Part shown: positions 1-11,901 of the stretch, piece by piece | How positions within the stretch are numbered: the stretch's first letter is position 1 | Layout: every line of letters starts with the position of its first letter | Origin: Callorhinus ursinus | Taxonomy: Eukaryota > Chordata > Mammalia > Carnivora > Otariidae | Assembly (NCBI RefSeq): GCF_003265705.1 | Contig: NW_020312935.1 | Span: 6,418,245-6,482,244, forward strand | Reading direction: 5' to 3' | Length of the DNA stretch: 64,000 nucleotides | Made by a program: the position numbers and the translations under genes | The notes under the pieces: model-generated | What the model saw: only the letters and a program-made list of their open reading frames with translations | Told to the model about the DNA's origin: nothing | Databases searched by the model: none

Positions 1-1908
1 ACCTAACTTTCTTTTGAAAATGCAATTTTAGAGTTTTAGCAAGTGAGTGTTAACAGGAAGAGACTACTGTCATCCTGGCAATGACCTTCACCTTACTGGG
101 ACAAGGGAAGGGCCTGTACAGCCCCTCCAGCCCATCTCAGAAGCCAGGTGGGTCCTTGGCTTACCAACGTGGTGGTGACCTTTGGCCGTAACACTCCATG
201 GGGCTTCTTCCCTCTTGTCTTTCCTCCATCTCCCCCAGTTTAACTCTGTGGCTTGTTCTGTGGCAGCAGAAAGTACATGAAAAATCTTTCACCAAGGCTC
301 ATACACCTCTCAGAGATGCAGCTGGGGGCATTTAGGGACCTTGTGGGTTTGACCTCCATCTCCTGACCAGTTCCTCCCAAAGCACAAGGCTGCTGGGCTG
401 TGGCCTTCCCTGGCCTACCCTTTCCCCTCTTGCTCATGCCCTCTTCCCCACTGTGACTAGAAAGCTTTGTAGAACACCCACCACCTTTGTATCATTACCC
501 TGCTTTAAACTTCCTGTGACTCCTGGTGGCTCTTCAGTAGTACCCAAGCTTTCTTTCCTGGCCTCCTAGGCCCCATGGGATCTGATCCTGCAGTTCCTCA
601 GGGCTCAACTCTCTCTCTGGATCTGCCCCCTGCACACACACCCCCGCCCTGCCGTGCACCCTGTGTTCTGTCACACTGAATGGCTGGCCCTTGTGGGACC
701 CATTCACCCACCCTCCACCCACCCATGACCACTACCCTCATGTCTGTCTGGGCCCCCAGAAAGCAGGAGCCTGGTCTCATCTGTGTTTACATCTTCAGCG
801 CACTCAGGGGGCTGGGCCCCCACAGTGCTGCCTGGGCCAATGTGAGTGCAGTGCTCTGGCCAAGTTGTCCGGGAGCAGAGCCATGCATCTTTCAGTCTGG
901 TCTCCTAGAGAAGTGCTGAAAGGGAGGGACAGGCAGAGAAGTTCCTGGGTCTGGTGACAGTGCTTGGTCCCATCCCTGCTTGAGAGGCCCCATCCTGGAT
1001 TCTCTCCTACTCCTCAGCCCTTTTAATCAAAGTCTTTTGGGCCAAAAGAATTTGTAGCCACCAGCCCCACAGGGGAATATGCCATCAGTTAAGAGCTGGC
1101 CGGCCCAGGTTTTCAGGGCAGGTGGCAAGCCAGCTTGGGTGTCCGCTCTGGAGTGCCGCCCCTGCCGCAAGGGCTTTAGGCCCGGTAGCCCCATCCCCTT
1201 GCCCACAGTCTCATATGAGCAACACGTCCCTGGGCCACCTCCCTCCAGGTTTGGAGTCAGAGCCACCCCCAAAGCCTCAGATGGTGACTCCTCCCGCTTC
1301 AGGTAATCAGGGAGGCAGCAGCATGGGGTGGGGGGGGGGCCTGTGGCCACTGCCAGCCCACTCCAGGCAGCGAGGACATGTCACCCATGTGCCTCTTCTT
1401 CTTTCTTTAGAAACTTCCTCAAGGTGTAGGGCTGCAGAGGTGTGAAGATGGCAAAAGGAAAGCTGGAACTTAGGGCTCCCAATTCATGGGTTCTCTTCCA
1501 AGTAGTTACCCTGGTGATGGTGTCACTGGAGAACTGAGGTGCAAGCCACAGGGATTTGCCCCTGAGCAGAGTCCCCCAGCTCGGCTGTTCACAGGGCTTC
1601 ACCTGATGACCTTTGACTGTTTCCAGAAATCAAAGACAGATTTGCTACGTCTGGGGACATTGAAAATGAAGCGGTGCCAGCTTTTTTTTTTTTCTTTTTT
1701 CAATCACCTTTGTCCATTTTTTGATCAAAGGTGAGATGGTTACAATGCCCATCCAGAGGCCCAGCTCTCATGGCAACATGTGCCTTGGGACCCCTGGTTT
1801 AAGAAAACAGCTTCACCCTCCCCCCCGCCATCACTTTGAAAATTAGAGTTTCAGATGCAGCAGCCTCCCTTTGGAGAGATGGGGACTAGCCAGAGGGTTA
1901 TTTTCAGG

Positions 1909-2085
1909 GTAATTACAATATCTGTCATTTAGGGAGCATTTATGTGTCAGGGCCTTACTTACAGGGTCGCTGATCTATGCACACCCCGGGTAGCCATCCC
2001 TACCCCCGGTTTTTCAGATGAAGAAACTCAGACCACTAGCTGGTAAGTGCCAGGACTTGAACCTTAATCTGTTTCCTCCAAAGCT
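1909..2085 (-). repeat. MIR remnant
   Basis: Reads like the reverse complement of MIR: catttagggagcatttatgt, then cagatgaagaaactcagacc and cttgaacc. Diverged, boundaries approximate. Confidence 0.55.
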
Positions 2086-3054
2086 GGGGCTCTTTATTCA
2101 TCTTTCACTGTTTCTTATTGAAGACAAAGCAAATGGTCAAGGGATTCCACTTGAGTCCCTGAGAGAAAACTAAGGTCATTCCATTTAGCTTAGAGATGAG
2201 GCTACTCAGGTGAATATGCCAGACTTGACTCGCCGGAGGCTCTGAGCCTTGGGCGGGATGAAGGGCAGTGGCAAAGTGCGACTGTCCGGCAGTCGGGGGA
2301 AGAGCCAGCAGCCGGGGGGCGCTGGGGCAGGAGGTATGTCTGCATGGTGGCTGTGCGGAGTGGGCCAGATGGCTTTGGGTGGACCGGGATTCCACATCAT
2401 TTACTGCACCCACATCTCCCTTTATTTCAGATGTTTTCAAGTCAGCAAACATTTACTGAGCATCTACTAGGTACAAGGTATGTTGTGGCTGCTTGGGGGA
2501 GGGGATGTGGGGAACGGGGGTGAATGAATCACAGTATTGTTGCTACCCTTAGGAGAAACTGGCGTAACGGGGCAGACATGAGGAGGACACAGGGTTCTGA
2601 GCGGCAAAGTGACTTGCCCAATAAAGACTAAGCACGAGAGCCCCCTGACTCTGTTTGGGGCGTCAGGTACAGCTTCCTGGACTCTTAGACTGGGCTCTGA
2701 AGGTCAAGTCACATTTTCTTGGGCTGAGAAGTGAGGCAGATGTTCGTGGCAGATGTGCTGAGGGGGTCTGCCGTACTTTCTGGCATCGTCAGACTCCTGG
2801 GCCCACGGGCATGGGCTCCCGAAAGGAGAGTCCAGCTGCCTGGGTTTTGTCCCCTGCTCTCGGCCTTCCCACCATGAGTTCTCCCCAGTTGTGGCGCTGC
2901 CTGCCCAGGCTCTAGTCCCGCCTGAGGCCCAGAAGATACTGTGGGTGGGGCTCTTCCTTCTGGAATGACAGCACGCCCTGCCTGCCTTGCTTGTAATTTT
3001 GGCCGCCAGGCCAGGTCTCAGACTGAAGGATGGTGGGGTGGGGGCTGGGCGAGT

Positions 3055-3075
3055 GCTGCCACCTGGTGGTTGGCC
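3055..3075 (-). promoter_or_regulatory. CTCF-like motif
   Basis: Reverse complement reads ccaaccaccaggtggcagc, a close match to the CTCF core CCACCAGGTGGCAG. Motif match by eye only. Confidence 0.5.
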
Positions 3076-3859
3076 TCTGGAGGAGGCCCGGCCTTCTCGG
3101 AGATCTCAAGTGAGTCAAAGAGCATCAGCCCACCTTTCTGTTCCCAGGGCACCGGGCTCAAATTTACCTGGAGAAACACGGTCGTTTCTGGGGCTGGAGG
3201 GAAGCAAGGAGGGATCCTCCCTTCTCTGTTGCATGCTGGCTCCTCCCCAGCCAAGAAGTCTCAGGCAGCCCTTCTGAGGCACAGGGGAGATCGTTTACGG
3301 TCTCCCAGTGGCCCCTGTCCTAAAGGGATTATGTGCTGGCCCAGGGACAGAGGCCAGACCCCCTTCTGAGCACCCCTACTCCCTGTTTCCCCTCGCAAAG
3401 AGTAAGGGGCCCCTCTCTGACACTTGCATTTGGGCCTCAGGACGGAGGTGACTAACAGAATCAGCATGTGTTCTCAATGCTCTGGCCTCAGCCTGATATT
3501 GTTACCAGATGAGAACATGTCTTACTGGGTTTAACTCTGATGGCTGTGGAGACAGAGCACTTCGAGTAACAGGCAGCCACACTGTGTCCTGAATAAACCC
3601 TGGCCCCTCCTACCTTGTCCTGGTGGGGGCTGGGGCTAGAGCTGGCTTGGGGGCTTCGAGAAGAGCGCTCCACTACCACCCTCCCCCATGGGCTGTCTTG
3701 GCCATGGTAGGGCGCTGGTCCTCCTGCAGAGCAGCTGGGAGATGGCCTCACGTCCCAGCCTGCTCCCCCCTGCTGGAACCTGGCTGTAGGCATGGGGTTC
3801 TGGGCTCCAGCCCGGGCCTCCTCAGGCTAATGCTCTCTCTACTTTTTCTTCCTCTGGAG

Positions 3860-4102
3860 ATGAACATCTGCAACAAGCCTTCCAACAAGACAGCCCCTGA
3901 GAAGAGTGTGTGGACAGCGCCTGCACAGGCCCGCAGACCGTCCCCCGAGCTGCAGGGCCAGCGGTCGCGCCGGAATGGGTGGAGCTGGCCCCCTCACCCT
4001 CTCCAGATTGTGGCTTGGCTGCTGTACCTCTTCTTTGCTGTCATTGGCTTTGGGGTCCTTGTTCCCCTCCTGCCTCACCACTGGGTGCCCGCTGGCTATG
4101 CT
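3860..4102 (+). CDS. ZDHHC1: ZDHHC1 coding exon 1
   Basis: Encodes residues 1-81, from [10 protein letters not shown] to the first membrane segment ([15 protein letters not shown] at about 50-64) and the loop [10 protein letters not shown]. The acceptor is ag at 3858-3859 after a CT-rich tract; the donor is gtatcc at 4103. The exon ends in phase 0. Confidence 0.95.
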
Positions 4103-7100
4103 GTATCCTTGGGAAAGTATGGGTAGTACATGGAAGGCCTGGGGCAGTGGACAGGGACATGGCAGGGGCCTGAGGCTGTGCTCTGGAGCCTCAGAGAGGG
4201 CAGGCAGGCCCCGTCTCTACCCAGGAGGACCAGCGGCTGGCCTGGCTTCCAGCCCCTATTTTGACCTCTCTGCCTGATGGGGCGAGCAGATGGACCTAAT
4301 GTACCTTGGAGCATTTAGAGCCCACACAGCTGGGAACCTCATTACCTGAGGTACCACAAGGGTGATCACAGAAGAAAGCCTTAAAGCTAATTATGTCCAG
4401 AGCTCGACAGGGGATAAGTTAAGGAGTAATTATTCCACTTATTATTACTATTTTTAAAAGATTTTATCTATTTATTTGACAGAGAGAGACACAGCGAGAG
4501 AGGGAACACAAGCAGGGGGAGTGGGAGAGGGAGACGCAGGCTTCCCGCGGAGCAGGGAGCCCCATGCGGGGCTCGATCCCGGGACCCCGGGATCACAACC
4601 CGAGTCGAAGGTAGATCCTTAACAACTGAGTCACCCAGGCGCCCCTAATTATTCCATTTACAAAAGACCTTTTTCACTTTTCAAAAAGACTCATGGTAGA
4701 ATTCTTTTACATACTAAGTTTCCTGGTATATTTAAAATGTGGTTTTATGTACGATCAGATAATTATCCTGTACCCGGGACTGTTTAGGAGCTCATTGGTT
4801 TTGTAAATCACACTCTTAGGGTGAGGTTGAATTGACAAGAGGAGGGATAAAGATACCCTGGAGGCTCCTGGGAACAGTGACAAACACAAACTTGCATGAG
4901 CCTGGCGGTGTGACTGCCCTAGCCTGGGCCACAGCTCCCAGGAGCAGGGGACATGGCTACAAGGCTGGCAGATTGGGGAGCAGCAGGTGGCCATGTGCCC
5001 CTGTCCAGAGGGTGCCCAGGAGAGTGTTGCCCTGGTATGTGTGCTTCATGAAAATGATTTCTTGGGCTTCTTGGGGGAGGAAGGCTAGAGTGAGCTAAAG
5101 GAGGTTCACAGAGATGAACTTGAAAGCTTTGGGCATAGAGTCAGCAGCTGAGCTTGGGCCATAGCTCAGCCCTGTCGGGGCTGTACCAGGCTGAGCAGCT
5201 TTTGCCAGCTTTCTGGTTCTCGGCCTCCTCTGACAGGAGGAGTGCTGCCGGCTTCCCAGAGGACAAGGAACATGCAAGGGTGTGTGTGTGAGCACCAGAA
5301 TGTGTGAGCTAGAAGTGTAAGCGTGCTGTCTCAGGAAACTGGTGAGTGACAAGGACAGGTGTGTGGAGAAGGACTCTAGAGAAGGTTCTTGTCCTCAAAC
5401 ACGAGCAACGTCACTGGAGGGCTTCCTGGTCCGCTAGGGCCCAGGGCCTCCTCATCAGCTCTGTAAATGGAAAACTGGACTTTCCCTGAGGTGACTAACA
5501 GGCCTTAGTCAGTGCTCTTAAGTAGAACGCTTCATGAAACATTCCTCCCGTGATTTGGGATGGGCATACCCCTCAGCAGGATTACCTGGGTTTCTGCCAC
5601 CAGGATACCTGGGAAACCAGGTTAATAACCACATGGTGGGAATAAGTACAGTTAGGGCAAATAACAGTAAACAAGATAACAGCATTTATTGAGCACATAT
5701 ATGTACCAGGCACGGTGCCATCCCCTGTACATGGACTATGTCATTCGATCCTCATAATACTCTGTAAGGAAGGTGTTCTCCCCACTTTACTAGTGGAGAA
5801 ATTGGTGCTAGGAGAGATTGACCTCCTGAGGTCACACAGCTGATATCAACTGAGGCCAGACGAGCTGCTCAGGCAAGCTGACCATGAGGCAGTGGGACGG
5901 TGTAAGCGTTTTGTCCTCTCCACATTCATTGCTTTGGGTGGTGTGGAGGCTCACAGAGCCACCCAGATCCGCACTCCCACTTCTAGGCCTGGACGCCTCT
6001 TCTTCCTTCCATCAAAACGACCTTTCTTCTGCAGGTTTCCTCAGGGCCCCTGAGGAATGAGGTAGGCTAATGGTGTGTACCACATGCCCACCTCGGGCCT
6101 GGAAGTAAGACAGGGCCCCCGCCCTGGGTGCTTAGCCTCCCGCTGCAGGAAAGCCTTGTAGCTTGGAGAAGGTCACATGGTAGGTATGAGGGTGGGAGCC
6201 TTACAGCAGATTATGGGTGGAGGAGGGCCATGTAGACCCGCGTCGCCATGAGCCCAGATGCACACCTGACGCGCACCCGGCCTTCTCTGCGGCTGTTTCT
6301 CCAGGTACCCTTGGCTCGGCCCCTTTCCTTCATCACCTGTATCCAGTCAGTCAGCAAGTCCTGTTGATGTTACCTCCTAAGTAGCTATCAAACTTGCCCT
6401 CATTCCTCCCCACTGCCGTCTGCCCCTCTGGCCCATGACCGTTTCGTTTCCAGACAGGTCTCCCCACAGACACACTCACTTGGGCCAGTCCATCTATGTC
6501 CGTCTGTGTCCCTGCAGCTGAGCGCTCTTTCAAAATCCGAAGTTGCTCCCCAGCTTAACATCCCGTGATGGCTTCTTCCTGACTTAAGGAATGACTTTGA
6601 AGATCCTCAGGGCTCTCTGGGTTCTGCCCATTTCCCCTGCCTCTTATGTTCTCTCCTCTGGTGTTCTCTGTTGTGACACCACTGGTCTCTGGCTGGAAGG
6701 CTTTTGACTCTATCCCAACAACCAGCTAAGGCAGGAGTCCAGAACTAGCAGCCCATGGGCCTGTTTGGCCTACAGATCTTTTCTTTTTTTCTTTTTTTTA
6801 AAAGATTTTATTTATTTATTTGACAGAGAGAGAGAGAGACAGTGAGAGAGGGAACACAAGCAGGGGGAGTGGGAGAGGGAGAAGCAGGCTCCCCGCTGAG
6901 TGAGGAGCTAGATCCCAGGACCCTGGGACCATGACCTGAGCCGAAGGCAGACGCTTAACGACTGAGCCACCCAGGTGCCCCTTTTTTCTTTTTTCTTTTT
7001 TTTTTAAGTAGTCTCTATGCCCCTTGTGCAGCTTGAATTCACGATCCCAAGATCAAGTGTTGCATGCTCTACCAACTCAGCCAGCCAGGCGCTCTCAGAT

Positions 7101-10100
7101 TTTATTTTTTTTTAGGTGAGATTTTCTTTTTTAATTGGGGGAAAATTAACACACAAAAAAGGACAGTCTTAAGTGTTCCTTTGGCAGGTGTGTGTTTTTA
7201 GCTCATGCATAAGTTGGGGGAGGGGCAGAGGGAGAGGGACAAGCAGACTCCCTGCTGAGCACAGAGCCCTACATGGGGCTCAATTCCAGGACCCTGAGAT
7301 CATGACCTGAGCCGAAGTCAGACACTTAACTGACTGAGCCACCCAGGTGCCCCTGGCAGGTGTGTTTGTTTTAAAAATTATTTATTGTCAGTATTTAAAA
7401 AATGAGACTTCACATAAAAATCCAGATTTCTGGTTCCCTTTGAAAAGCCACAATTTGGTGACATGTGCCCTCATTCCTGCATGGCAGCAATGAGCTGAGC
7501 TGGAACCGTCCATTAGCCACCCCTCTGGCTAGGACTCTGTTTGCTCCTAGTACCCAGCCAAGACCCTCCTGTCGATTTTATACCAGGTGCCTATTGTCTT
7601 CCTCTCCAAGTCTCAGGTGAGATGATACTTCCTCAGGGCAGCCTTCTGAATCCCATCAGACTAGATGAGGCCATGCAGTTACTCACTTAGTCCCATGAAC
7701 TTCCTTCTTTGTAATCAACCCATTATGTGATTAACATAGGTGTTTCCCACCAGACTGCAGGCTCCTTGGGGTGAGGGACCAAGTCTGTCTTGCTCCTGCC
7801 ATTGCCTGTAGGGCCTGGTGTAGAGAAAGACCTCAGTGAACAGTTGAGTGAATGAACCAAGGGGTGGGGAGGGGAAGAAGTGTTAGGCAGGCCGGAAGCT
7901 AAATGTTTGCTAAATATTCAGTGTGTCTGAAGAGAGGCTGGAATGGTGAGGAGTAGTGGTTGCTGATACCAGGCAGTTTTGACAGGAGCTGTGGAGCTGG
8001 AGCAGAAGGGCCCTTGGCACTGAACTGAATAGTAGACTAGTTTGAGAGCCACTGTAGAAATTGAAGCAGACAAGGTTTTAGGTTTAAGCTATGCGAAGCT
8101 CACTTCGGGACCAAGTGAAGGACAGGCTCAAGGGCGCGCAGACAGGAGGAACAGTTAGGAGACTAGGGAATAACCCAGGAAAGGGGTGAAGGCCTGACCT
8201 ACAGCCAGGGCTGTAGGGACAGAGAGGTTGTGATGGGCTATGGGACTCGCATTCCGCTGTGGTACAGCACCTTAGGGCAGAGCCTTGCTCATGCAGACAT
8301 GTATGGAAGTTTGGCCGCTGGGAGGAGGAGGAAGAAGGAAAAACGAGGTTGGGCAGCTAATGGATGGAGGATGAATGATGGAAGGATGATGTCTGCCTGG
8401 TTAGGAAGAGGATGGATGGATGGGTGGATAGATGGATAGATGGCGGATGGCTGCCTCGGTAGAGTCTCTTGGTGAATTTTTACTAATTTAGACTTTGCAG
8501 CAAGTTGTCAGCATGCTTATCCCCAGCATTTGGTCTAGTCATTGAGCAGATAGGTCCTAGAAGATCTGTGTTTCAGCTCCAGAATTAGCCATGCTGCCCC
8601 TGGCCAGGCCCTGAATATGCCAAGTCACCTCAGAACCCTGAGCCCTAGGGCTCCAAGTAGCTGGACTCCAGTCGGGGAGGTGGTGGGTGTATGAGACGCT
8701 GTCTACAAGTGATTCTCCATCTGGCCCAGCTGCTGAGAAAGGATGGCTGCTTCCTACTCAGAGCTGACTTCCTATGAAGGCAAGAGAAACAAACTTAGAA
8801 CTTATATTTTGGGTCCCTTGGCCTTAGAGGATAATCTCCTCAGTCTCACTTCATCATTTAGAATCTGAAACCAGATCATCTGGATTCTGAGGTCAGACCA
8901 GCCAGCACCTGTGCCAGTCCTGGAGGAGTGAGGCCAGAGCCCTGTGGTTGGGCCCCCCAGCGGCAGTAGGCAGTGGCTTGTGAGCTTTGTTACCAGATGG
9001 CTCCTCTCTTCCATCTGGGGCATGGGTATGCTGAAGCGGTCTGACAAGGAAGCTCTTGTGGGACTGGAGGTAGGAGGTGCACACTCGGAGTCTCTGCATG
9101 AGGGAGTCACATGGAGGTAGCCAGCTGTTGTTGGGCTCCATAAAGTTGGGGAGGGGGGCTTCCAGCCGGCAGAGTGCAGAGTGAGTCTTTAACCTGCTGG
9201 GCCAGTGCATGGGCGCCATCTTTGCCGGCCACCTCGTGGTTCACCTGACTGCTGTCTCCATCGATCCAGCAGATGCCAACGTGCGGGACAAGAGCTATGC
9301 AGGGCCCCTGCCCATCTTCAACCGCAGCCAACACGCACACGTCATTGAAGATCTGCACTGCAACCTGTGTGACGTAGATGTGTGAGTGAGTGTGGGCTGA
9401 GGGTGTGTGTGGGTGCCGAGTGTGCCCTGGGAAACTGCCAGTGGGCGCTCCAGGGAGAGAGGCGCCTGCCCAGGGCTTTAGAGTTATCCTGATGCCGCAG
9501 AACCCTCGTGTTTTACACAGTCAAGAATCTTGATGGAGTGACAGAGAATTGGGTGAAGGACAAGGAGATTGGAAACAGAAGATGAAGAATGGCATTTCCA
9601 ACAGTTAAAGTAGGAAACATTTGGCACTGCCACACACTTTTCTAATGACTATTTCTGTTACCCTCCCCCCCCCATTTCTCACAAGCATTCCCAGAGAGGG
9701 GCAGGGAGGAGAATTAATGCTTGAGTACTTATTATGTGCTAAGTGCTTATGAACAACCCTGCAGGGTAGGCAGCATCTTTGTCACCTCACAGAAGAGGAA
9801 GAGCCCAATGCTGCAAAAGACTGAGAGAGGCCTGCATATGGCTATTGGGTAGCAGAGCCAGATTCACAATCCAGCCTGCCTGGCCCCCAAGCCCATACTG
9901 TTATCCTCAGTTACGCATGAGGAATCTGAGGCCCAGAGAGGCCAAGTGACTTCCTCCAGATCACACTGCTAGTGGGAAGGGCAGTCAGAATGTGCAGAGC
10001 TCATACCCCCTTGGCTGTTAGGGACTGCCTCCCTAGGCCCCTCTCTCCCTTCCTGGAGCTTCCAGCCTCAGGCAGGGGATTGGGGGTGGGGGTATGGTCC

Positions 10101-11848
10101 AAGGCTAGCTCCACATTTCTTATCTTGTGATCTAGCAGCCTGTTGAAGAGGGTGTGTCCACAGGACAGAGTAAGAGCCAACAAGGCACTGAGGAGTTTGG
10201 TGTCAGATCATCCTTTCTTTCGCTAGGCACCGGTCAGTGCATTGTTCTTTAGTTGATGCTGTGGCAGTGGCTACCCATTCTGTTCTCTTCTGGGGGAAGG
10301 GGTTGCAGCTCACTCCACCCGCATTCCTAATGTGGCTTCACCTCATCAGACCCCCTGCAGCAAACTGCTCACCTAGATGTCAGCTTGCTCCTCTTCCTTT
10401 GGCTCCCTTTGGGTAGCCCAGACAGACTGAGGTTTTCTGAAAGAATGCCAGTAAAATTCCCATAGACTGGCAGGGAAACAGGGACTCAAAAAATGGAGAT
10501 GTCCGAGAAACCAATGCAGGCCCTAGACCCAGCAGCCTTGCTCTCTTCTGCTCCCTGGTCGCACGCCTGCATCGTCTCCTGGCGCGGCGCAGGGGTCGTT
10601 ACCTGGAGAGGAAGCCCCATTTCCGTTTCATACCACCGTCATGCAGGTGCGCAATCCTAGAGTGGGAAAGTGTAACGCCTCCCAACCCCTCCTTCCTGCT
10701 TCCGAGTCCCCTGGCCCTTCAGAAGCGAGGCCTTCTGTGGGTGCTCTGCTTTGCAGTGCCGCCAGAGGGCGTGCGCGCTCCCCGTCGCCGCGCTCCGCCG
10801 TGGAGCCGAGGGCTTGGTGGGTAACCCGCTACAGGTGCGGCATCCGGGGCACTGGTCCCTCCGCCGCCGTCTCCGCTGCCCTGCGAGCGGCCCACGGGGA
10901 AGTGCGGGAAAAGCTAAACCAAGCGTGTTGTGCCCCTTCCACCCCTTCCTGCAGGAGCGCTCGCTCCAAGCACTGCAGCGCCTGCAACAAGTGCGTGTGC
11001 GGTTTTGACCACCACTGCAAGTGGCTCAACAACTGCGTGGGCGAGAGGAACTACCGGTGAGAGCTGGACACGGGCCGCACGTTTGCCTAGGGATGCATGG
11101 GTGTGAGGGGGAGCCAGGGATCCTGAGGCTGCCTATGGGGCGGGGCGGGGCGGGGCTGGGGTGCTTAGAGGGCCCGGCACTGGTGTGCATTAGCGCGTGC
11201 TGGTCTGAGGGTGGTGCTCCTGATGGCTGCTGCTCAGGACTGCTGAGGGCAGGTTTGGGGTCTTATTCCTGCTGGGGCGGCCGCCCAGATTAATCTTTGC
11301 CCAAGCCATTGACTGCATGAAGAGTTTGGGCTGTGGGGTCAGAGGCCTGGGTCCCCATCCCATCCACCGGCCCTTCTGAGTTCTGGGCCCTTACCCAGCT
11401 GGAGCACCTGGGTGCTGATAGCTGCCCACGGCCGGGCCCAGGCTCTTTCTACACAGTGTGGCATCTGCCTTACTGGGTGTCCTGCTCCTCGTGCTGGTGG
11501 CCACTTATGTCTTTGTGGAGTTCTTTGTCAACCCCATGCGGCTGCGCACCAATCACCACTTTGAAGGTCAGTTCCAGCTCCAGGCCCACTCCCACCCTCC
11601 AACTCTGGGCCTGTTCCGGTCGCTGGTCATAGACCCAGATGAGCAGTCTGCCTGTGCCTTGCAGTGCTGAAGAATCACACAGATGTGTGGTTTGTGTTCC
11701 TGCCCGCTGCCCCTGTGGAGACACAGGCTCCTGCCATCCTGGCCCTGGCCGCCCTACTCATCCTTCTGGGCCTGCTTTCCACAGCGCTGCTGGGCCACCT
11801 GTTCTGCTTCCACATTTATCTCAGTAAGTCCCTCCCCATCCGTGCCCC

Positions 11849-11901
<53 letters not shown>

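Larger units (their letters stand above)
1..3859 (+). other. ZDHHC1 upstream intron / 5' flank
   Basis: No coding exon is visible here. The first recognisable ZDHHC1 exon begins at 3860 behind a good pyrimidine tract, so this stretch is most likely intron 1, with the 5'UTR exon left of the window. It holds GC-rich unique sequence, an L2-like stretch near 480-800, a MIR remnant at about 1909-2085, and a strong CTCF-like motif at 3055-3075. Scattered open frames overlap on both strands, have no family likeness, and are not called. Confidence 0.6.
4103..9205 (+). other. ZDHHC1 intron (coding exons 1-2)
   Basis: A 5.1-kb intron. It contains CAN-SINEs at 4441-4645, 6784-6981 and 7194-7353, an older tRNA-SINE at about 6982-7095, a MIR at about 5682-5870, L2-like stretches near 6330-6740 and 7560-7855, and a GATG/GATA microsatellite at about 8408-8455. 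The rest is unremarkable unique sequence. Confidence 0.7.
9382..10954 (+). other. ZDHHC1 intron (coding exons 2-3)
   Basis: A 1.6-kb intron with MIR remnants at about 9715-9985 and a CpG-dense block at about 10545-10950 that contains a CTCF-like motif. Its reading frame runs open into the DHHC exon, but the exon-3 acceptor is strong and the homology starts only at 10955. Confidence 0.7.

Noticed and set aside
2941..3369. Open frames near 3 kb as a separate gene
   Set aside because: Overlapping low-quality frames on both strands in GC-rich sequence, with no recognisable domain or splice structure.
10641..10954. Upstream extension of the DHHC exon as coding sequence
   Set aside because: It is open by chance in CpG-rich DNA; the exon-2 donor and exon-3 acceptor phases fit exactly at 10955.
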